Source: Arenicola marina
Lineage: Eukaryota > Annelida > Polychaeta > Arenicolidae
Length of the DNA stretch: 64,000 bases
Assembly: GCA_964019135.1 (NCBI GenBank)
Contig: OZ025265.1
Coordinates: 2,232,496 to 2,296,495, forward strand
Direction: 5' to 3'
The position numbers and the translations under genes are program-made. Of this stretch, positions 57,701 to 64,000 are shown one piece after another. The notes beneath the pieces were generated by a model. The model was given only the letters and a program-made list of their open reading frames with translations. It was not told the DNA's origin and did not search any database. How positions within the stretch are numbered: the first letter of the stretch is position 1; every line of letters begins with the position of its first letter.

Positions 57701-58725
57701 CTAGCCGAGACCAAACTCTGGTCTGATCTTGCCGGTCAAAAATATCTGTCAATCCTTATGACTGCCCCTTCCTCGCCATCCAACCAACCACCATACCCAC
57801 CACCACACCTACACGTACCAGGTAAGCGGCTACCAGGTATGGCTATTCAGCTAATGCCATTAAAATGCGTATGCAAAAAGAGGCATTCCGCCTCACTACC
57901 CTCACCGACATGCGTCTAAAAACCTTCTAATGAGCAACATAATTACTAATTTAGTGCAGCGCGCACCGTCCCCGGCGTCTTAAGGAAATAACAACAGGGG
58001 GACACATTGGTGCTTACATCATCGGGTCACGGGCAGGATACAACTTAGCCAATCATAGTTAATGACACACCTGTGACAACAAAAACCAGGGGCTGATTAG
58101 TAGAAGTATGGACGCAAGACCCCAACGGCGAGATGAACAGCAACATATTGTGGAAGTAAATTGGTTTGGCCAATGCAGCAAATAGTGTTTGGCGTGTTTG
58201 GTTTTGAGGTAGATCTGTCGGGGTAAATAACACGTATTGAGACCCTATGCGTACGGATATTGGAGGTCTCTCCCCGTATGGTGTACGGTATTCTGCAAGG
58301 TTTGGTATGAGTAGCATTCGTGGCGATGACACTGCAAGGGAGCTATAAGGTGGTGAGTCTCGAACCTCCATGAACAATCAGACGAAGGGACACAGTGATG
58401 ACAGAGGTGGGAGGTGAACCCGTTGACCTGCACTGAACTAAGGGTGGATCACTATGTCAGACAGATACATGGGAAAGACCAAGCCATACATGCACTCTCA
58501 TGACCTACATGGGCAAGACACACGGTTGGGTACAGGCGATTAACGAGAACCCAGTCACCGCCTTGGTTGGCACCCACCATTGGATGCGTCGTAGGGGGCA
58601 ATGGGTGGTCATCACCCCGGTGCATGGTGGCTTGTCGCCCTAATTAGCAATGGTTTCAGCGTTTCATTGTTCGGTGGCATTGAATTAATTGCCCGACAAT
58701 GGTTGACCTGAATTAACACAATAGT
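57701..58725. other. Intergenic sequence
   Basis: No supported gene. A minus-strand frame at 58377-58045 (110 codons) has no recognisable domain. Confidence 0.4.
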
Positions 58726-60062
58726 GTTTGATCCGAATCCGAAATGTTTGATCTGAATCAGAAATGTTTGTTCTGAATCAGTCATACATATTTGATCTGA
58801 ATCAGTCAGACATGTTTGATCCGAATCAGTCAGACATGTTTGATCTGAATCAGTCAGACATGTTTAATCTGAATCAGTCAGGCATGTTTGATCTGAATCA
58901 GTCAGACATGTTTGATCTGAATCAGTCAGACATGTTTGATCTGAATCAGTCAGACATGTTTGCTGAATCAGTCAGACATGTTTAGTCTGAATCAGTCAGG
59001 CATGTTTGATCTGAATCAGTCAGACATGTTTGATCTGAATCAGTCAGACATGTTTGATCTGAATCAGCCAGACATGCTTGATCTGAATCAGTCAGGCATG
59101 TTTGCTGAATCAGTCAGACATGTTTGATCTGAATTAGTCAGACATGTTTGATCTGAATCAGTCAGACATGTTTGATCTGAATCAGTCAGACATGTTTGAT
59201 CTGAATCAGTCAGACATGTTTGATCTGAATCAGAAATGTTTGATCTGAATCAGACATGTTTTTGTTTGTTCTGAATCAGTCAGATATGTTTGATCTGAAT
59301 CAGCCAGACATGTTTGATCTGAATCAGCCAGACATGTTTTCTGAATCAGTCAGACATGTTTGATCTGAGTCAGCCAGACATGTTTGATCTGAATCAGTCA
59401 GACATGTTTGATCTGAATCAGCCAGACATGTTTGATCTGAATCAGTCAGGCATGTTTGCTGAATCAGTCAGACATGTTTGATCTGAACCAGTCAGACATG
59501 TTTGATCTGAATCAGTCAGACATGTTTGATCTGAATCAGCCAGACATGTTTGATCTGAATCAGTCAGGCATGTTTGCTGAATCAGTCAGACATGTTTGAT
59601 CTGAATCAGTCAGACATGTTTGATCTGAATCGGTCAGACATGTTTAATCTGAATCAGTCAGGCATGTTTAATCTGAATCAATCAGTCATGTTTAATCTGA
59701 ATCAGTCAGACATGTTTGATCTGAATCAGTCAGACATGTTTGATCTGAATCAGCCAGACATGTTTGATCTGAATCAGTCAGGCATGTTTGCTGAATCAGT
59801 CAGACATGTTTGATCTGAATTAGTCAGACATGTTTGATCTGAATCAACCAGACATGTTTGATCTCAATCAGTCAGACATGTTCTATATGAATCAGTCAGG
59901 CATGTTTGCTGAATCAGTCAGACATGTTTGATCTGAATCAGTCAGACATGTTTGATCTGAATCGGTCAGACATGTTTAATCTGAATCAGTCAGGCATGTT
60001 TAATCTGAATCAATCAGTCATGTTTAATCTGAATCAGTCAGACATGTTTAATCTGAATCAGT
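58726..60062 (+). repeat. Minisatellite array, 24-bp unit, about 55 copies
   Basis: The unit is GAATCAGTCAGACATGTTTG plus ATCT, 24 bp, encoding an eight-residue cycle NQSDMFDL in one plus frame. Variants are CAGCCAGAC, CAGTCAGGC, TTTAATCTG and a recurrent form TTTGCTGAATCAG that lacks two bases and shifts the frame (for example near 58960, 59100, 59457, 59573 and 59905). The block starting at 59574 is repeated at 59906 (offset 332 bp) with the same series of variants. The frequent frame shifts argue against a translated product. Confidence 0.95.
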
Positions 60063-60328
60063 CACACATGGTTGATCTGAGTCACTCCATGTTTGATCTG
60101 AATCAGTCCATGTTTGATCTGAGTCACTCCATGTTTGATCGGAGTCACTCCATGTTTGATCTGAGTCATTCCATGTTTGATCTGAGTCACTCCATGTTTG
60201 ACCTGAGTCACTCCATGTTTGATCTGAGTCACTCCATGTTTGATCTGAGTCACTCCATGTTTGACCTGAGTCACTCCATGTTTGATCTGAGTCACTCCAT
60301 GTTTGACCTGAATCAGTCAGACAACGTT
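60063..60328 (+). repeat. 21-bp derivative array with AP-1-type sites, about 12 copies
   Basis: The 24-bp unit changes here to a 21-bp unit GAGTCACTCCATGTTTGATC plus T (three bases fewer and an A-to-G change). Each standard unit contains TGAGTCA, the consensus AP-1/TRE site, at 60078, 60120, 60162, 60183, 60204, 60225, 60246, 60267 and 60288. The two remaining register positions hold TGAATCA (60099) and GGAGTCA (60141). All eleven lie exactly 21 bp apart. The last unit returns to the 24-bp form. Confidence 0.9.
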
Positions 60329-60548
60329 GAAGCTTCACCATTCAGACAACAGTTTAGTCTATCCTGTCAAACAGTGTTATGCTTAACCACCCAGACAAAA
60401 TGAACTTATCCAGATATGCACTATTTCAGCTTTACCAGATTTCTCAGCGCGTGAGTCTTAAAACAGAAAAAGTCCAGCGGATCGTTCGTCTTGTGTCGAT
60501 AGCTGTGAAATGACCTCTAGAATCGCGATGAGTGAAGGTTTAAGATAC
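60329..60548. other. Spacer between two arrays
   Basis: I see no gene, RNA or repeat in these 220 bases. Confidence 0.4.
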
Positions 60549-61134
60549 CGCCCAGGCTGTCTGAACGCCCAGGCCGTCTGAACGCCCAGGCGGTCTGAAC
60601 GCCCAGGCGGTCTGAACGCCCAGGCTGTCTGAACGCCCAGGCCGTCTGAACGCCCAGGCGGTCTGAACGCCCAGGCCGTCTGATCGCCCAGGCCGTCTGA
60701 ACGCCCAGGCCGTCTGAACGCCCAGGCCGTCTTAACGCCCAGGCCGTCTGATCGCCCAGGCGGTCTGAACGTCCAGGCCGTCTGAACGTCCAGGCCGTCT
60801 GAACGCCCAGGCGGTCTGAACGCCCAGGCCGTCTGAACGCCCAGGCGGGCTGAACGCCCAGGCCGTCTGAACGCCCAGGTCCTCTGAACGCCCAGGCCGT
60901 CTGAACGCCCAGGCCGTCTGAACGCCTAGGCCGTCTGAACACCCAGGCCGTCTGAACTCCCAGGCCGTCTGAACACCCAGGCCGTCTGAACTCCCAGGTC
61001 GTCTGAACGCGCAGGCCGTCTGAACGCCCAGGCCGTCTGAACGCCCAGGTCGTCTGAACGCGCAGGCCGTCTGAACGCCCAGGCCGTCTGAACGCCTAGG
61101 CCGTCTGAACGCCCAGGCGGCTTGAATGCCCAGG
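60549..61134. repeat. Minisatellite array, 17-bp unit, about 34 copies
   Basis: The unit is CGCCCAGGCCGTCTGAA, 17 bp, with CAGGCGGTC, CAGGCTGTC, CAGGTCGTC, GATCG and GAACA/GAACT forms. Minus-strand frames stay open throughout and encode a 17-residue cycle; this follows from a stop-free unit whose length is not a multiple of 3. Each unit carries CpG dinucleotides. The array ends at both sides without a flanking element that I can recognise. Confidence 0.95.
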
Positions 61135-61812
61135 ATTCGCATTCATTATCCTGTCGTAATAAACGCACGCGATGCGCATGTCCCGTCACAGCTTCTTTAA
61201 GCTCGGGGCGACGGTCGTTATCCCGACGAAATCCTTAGTCACATATCCATACCTTTTTGCAGTAACTGCCGCCCCCCCCCCCCCCCCCACATCATAAAAA
61301 AAGGTTATTCATATGTGTTTCGCTAATCATCTGCCTACTTAGTCGATACTCATTGCTTTGTTATGTGCGGTGTTGTCGCGTTTTAAATGATAAGCTTGTT
61401 TCAGAGGATCCTTCAATCTGATTCCATCTGTATTACGTTGTTTATCTATGATATATCTGCAGATATGACGCTGTTGATACAGATATGTTTGAAAACTTCT
61501 CTCCATTTAAGTGATTGCGTACAAAAGGTGGTCTGGCATAAGCTACTGGATACCACATTATTACCCAGGCAGTGACAGTTAACGCTGCGACAACAGGGGT
61601 TTTGTATCCATTCACAGAGTGAACCATGCCGCATCACTCACCAACATACTTAAAGTTGCATATCGGGCTCTTTCGCGCTAAAACTAAAGAGGTCAAAATA
61701 CAAATAAGATAAATTTTGATAATGTAAATTTTGATATAAATGTCGCCTGGGCTTAGTTTTGGCGTGAACGAGCTCGATATGCAACTGTAACTTAATAAAG
61801 TAACTGCTTTAC
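61135..61812 (-). other. Probable intron start and spacer of the minus-strand gene
   Basis: If the exon at 62215-61813 is real, this is the beginning of its first intron. The sequence is AT-rich next to the exon (61690-61800). A 17-base C run lies at 61272-61288. I see no acceptor plus exon that I can support. Confidence 0.4.
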
Positions 61813-62215
61813 CTTCGTTGCCTTTCTCTGGCGCCCCTCGTTTCTTCTTCCGCTTCTTCCGCTCGGCGCCTTTCCCATTAACGTCAGATGTTTTTCCTTC
61901 ATCGCCCGTGGGAATCTCCACCGCGTCCTTCCTCCCGCCCGCCAGGGGGCTCTTATCGTGCGCGTGCACGTGCGCTAGAACGCGTTGATCTTCCTCCGCT
62001 GTGACGTCATTTCCGGCTTCTCTGTTGACGTTTTCCTTATTGCCCTGGCTTGCCGCGCCGGGTTTGGTCCGCTTCCCCCTGCCCCCGCCCTCCTGACCCC
62101 CCCGCGGGGTCTTGGCCTTGGGGGTGAGGCGCGTGCCCTGCACCTCCAGCGTGGTCTCCTGGACCTGAACTACCCGGATGCTGGTGTGGTTGCCTTTACT
62201 ACTGAAGGAACCCAT
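61813..62215 (-). CDS. 5' coding exon of an N-myristoylated-type, lysine-rich protein (partial)
   Basis: The ATG at 62215-62213 (G at +4) opens a frame of 134 codons plus one base, up to a strong splice donor AAG|GTAAAG at 61813/61812 (phase 1). The frame runs on to 61634, but past the donor the composition turns abruptly AT-rich and the residues become hydrophobic, so I end the exon at the donor. The protein starts MGSFSSKGNH: Gly2 with Ser6 and Lys7 fits the N-myristoylation consensus, which would tether it to membranes. The rest is hydrophilic and disordered-looking, rich in Gly, Lys, Glu and Thr, with a basic cluster ERKKRKKKRG at about 118-127. Start and composition recall MARCKS, BASP1 or AKAP12-like proteins, but I see no diagnostic effector domain, so no family is assigned. 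The exon is CpG-rich, unlike its flanks. Confidence 0.6.
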
Positions 62216-63679
62216 GGAGACTGTCGGCGGTCACAAGTCAGAGCCGTGCATACGGTTGTTGTGCTCCTATATCCACTCACCAACTCCTCGATGCCTAACA
62301 CAGCAAGGGGAGTAGCTGCCAACACTGCACTGACCTCGCCGTTCTAAGGTGGATTCCTATCAATATGTTAATTCGCAAGTCTGTTGAGGGGTAGTGAAAA
62401 ATACCCCATGTAGCAGCTGTTATGCTTGGCAACACAGAAAAAGACCAAAGTGCAGTACGGAAGAGTAAAAACCTCTTTCGAATGGTATCATGCGGTTGGT
62501 GGTTTCTACATTATTAGCAATCAATAAATTAGTGAATTTCAATTTATCACTTTGGAGTCTCGTGATTATTGTAACAATAAAAGCGGGTCGTTCGTCATCC
62601 AATTTGTGAGTGTAGAAATGCGATGTCAGAGACCCGTTATTTTCAGCCAATCTGCACTCGTGAAACGCGATAACGGGCTGATCATCATACAGATGTGATG
62701 CTGTTATAGCTTGAAGTTCTCCGGGATGCTGCGCGGATTTACAGACGGATCGTCGAAGAAGCTACTTGATATAGGTGAATAGCATTGACGTTTGATATTA
62801 TGCCGTGCGTCGATGACAGAGTTATGTAACTACTGTATCAATAACGCCACTTTCGACTTTGCGATTTTTGTTATTATTTATCTTCCGGGGTGAGACAATA
62901 TGGTGTCAGCTAGAACAGTTCGCGCTGACTGTTATCTGCGGACGTGACACCCCGACTTGAGAGCCAAGTCGCGCGGCGCGGGCAGCCGTATCGCCAATCT
63001 GGGAATCGGAGTAGTCAGTCCACGTCACGCGTCCCCATCGACTTATGTTGCCATAGTAACTGACCACATTTCGCCGTGTATATATTTAGCGCCGGTCGCT
63101 GCCACCAGAGGGAGAGCCCCGTACGTGAGCACCCTGCGTTGGGTCTCAGCAGATTAATGTACCTGTCAAATCTGCCCGCTAGAGCCTACGGGAGTGGCTC
63201 GGCTCGTACTGTAAGAAGGGGACGGGTTCTCGAGGGCACCTGCCGGCGCCCAGTCGAGCGAAGTAACCGCTATATAACCCAGGCACGCCTCCCACAGATT
63301 CGGGATAAGTTACTTCTTTGATCTTAGCTTGACACGTGCGAAGCTCCAGAGGGTTATGAGGTATTACACGCTATGACAATCCCTGGAAATCCATGTCAAC
63401 TGTTTTCTGCTATCGTGTTGGCAAGTTGGCTTCCGCAGTGTTCGTGTACGTAGGTTGTTTTCGGTGTTTAGTCTCTCTGGTTGTCACGTGACGCGACCAG
63501 GTTTTCACCACGCGAGGCGTCAGGATGTTGAAAGGCAAGGCTCCTGCAATGAGTCAAATAGAACAATGGCTTTAAAACTACCGATAATATTAACAAAGGA
63601 ACTAGATGAATACCAGTAGTCATGGCGTTCTGCTTTCCGAGAATAACCACACGTTCTTCGCACGACAACATTAGAGCTA
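62216..63679. other. Upstream region of the minus-strand exon, then intergenic
   Basis: The first part should hold the 5' untranslated region and perhaps the promoter of the minus-strand gene, but no TATA box or clear start site can be supported. A donor-like GTGAGT (minus strand, about 62279-62284) and acceptor-like GCCGACAG just before the ATG hint at a 5' UTR intron; the evidence is weak. A second CpG-rich patch lies at 62960-63250. No further gene is supported. Confidence 0.35.
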
Positions 63680-64000
63680 TACCACCAGTATATACCACCA
63701 GATAGATAACATCAGATAGACGCCATCAGATAGATACCATCAGATAGATACCATCCGATAGATACCATCAGATATATACCATCAGATAGATACCATCAGA
63801 TATATACCACCAGATAGATAACATCAGATAGATACCATCAGATAGATAACATCAGATAGATACCATCGGATAGATACCATCAGATATATACCGCCAGATA
63901 GATACCATCAGATATATACCACCAGATAGATAACATCAGATAAATACCATCAGATAGATGCCATCAGATAGATGCCACCAGATAGATGCCGCCAGATAGA
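63680..64000 (+). repeat. Minisatellite array, 14-bp unit, running off the window
   Basis: The unit is CAGATAGATACCAT, 14 bp, with TATATACCA, GATAACAT, GATGCCAC and GATGCCGC forms. At least 22 copies are visible and the array is cut by the window end, so its full length is unknown. Later copies (63950-64000) shift towards GATGCC, which suggests a subarray. Confidence 0.93.

Noticed and set aside
61985-62347. 120-codon plus-strand frame opposite the candidate exon
   Set aside because: It lies antisense to the better supported minus-strand exon, and its openness follows from the GC-rich exon.
63680-64000. Telomere-type or centromere satellite at the window end
   Set aside because: The 14-bp unit has no resemblance to TTAGGG or related telomere repeats. 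The array is short in this window, and no centromere evidence exists.
1-64000. LTR retroelement, Polinton or other virus-like element
   Set aside because: I looked for long terminal direct repeats and for gag, protease, integrase, capsid or polymerase-like coding on both strands and saw none. The only reverse transcriptase-related fragment is LINE-type.

Overview
This is metazoan nuclear DNA, not prokaryotic. It has tRNA-derived SINE copies with A and B boxes, a 5'-truncated LINE, short inverted-repeat elements, one CpG-rich exon ending in a canonical splice donor, many long G/C homopolymers, and no operon-like coding. The mix of elements suggests a marine invertebrate (mollusc, other lophotrochozoan or invertebrate deuterostome), but I cannot name the species from sequence alone.

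About 33 kb, just over half of the window, is tandem repeat. The larger arrays, in order, are: 58-bp units (5.6-8.5 kb, about 50 copies), 53 bp (14.07-17.66 kb, about 68), 35 bp (18.47-20.03 kb, about 45), 16 bp (22.41-26.69 kb, about 268), a 21-bp array with five CRE-type sites (26.76-26.87 kb), a 150-bp repeat (31.95-32.37 kb), 27-28 bp and 70-bp CT-rich repeats (33.2-33.7 kb), 43 bp (35.32-40.57 kb, about 122), 19 bp (43.65-44.52 kb, about 46), a G-rich composite of 45-bp and 59-bp units (45.78-57.47 kb), 24/21 bp (58.73-60.33 kb), 17 bp (60.55-61.13 kb) and 14 bp (63.68 kb to the window end). Except for the 45/59 pair and the 24/21 pair, the units look unrelated to each other.

Real coding content is sparse. 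The best candidate is a 5' coding exon on the minus strand (62215-61813), encoding an N-myristoylation-type start and a lysine-rich basic stretch. No downstream exon was recognised, so the gene probably continues across repeats or out of the window. A decayed copy of an uncharacterised cysteine-motif protein family lies at 30.38-30.99 kb. A LINE C-terminal fragment lies at 40.58-41.23 kb, directly against the 43-bp array.

The most interesting structures are these. (1) Two separate arrays carry bZIP-type sites at exactly 21-bp spacing, about two helical turns: TGACGTCA at 26.77 kb and TGAGTCA at 60.08 kb. (2) The 43-bp satellite looks like the A-box to B-box interval of a tRNA-derived SINE, amplified about 122 times; it ends on an intact B box and holds an anticodon-arm-like 5/7/5 hairpin. 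(3) The G-rich 11.7-kb block has an A-B-A-B layout whose two A-to-B junctions align at an 11,260-bp offset. (4) Several arrays show higher-order duplication with exact unit multiples. Long open frames within the arrays follow from stop-free units and are not called as genes.
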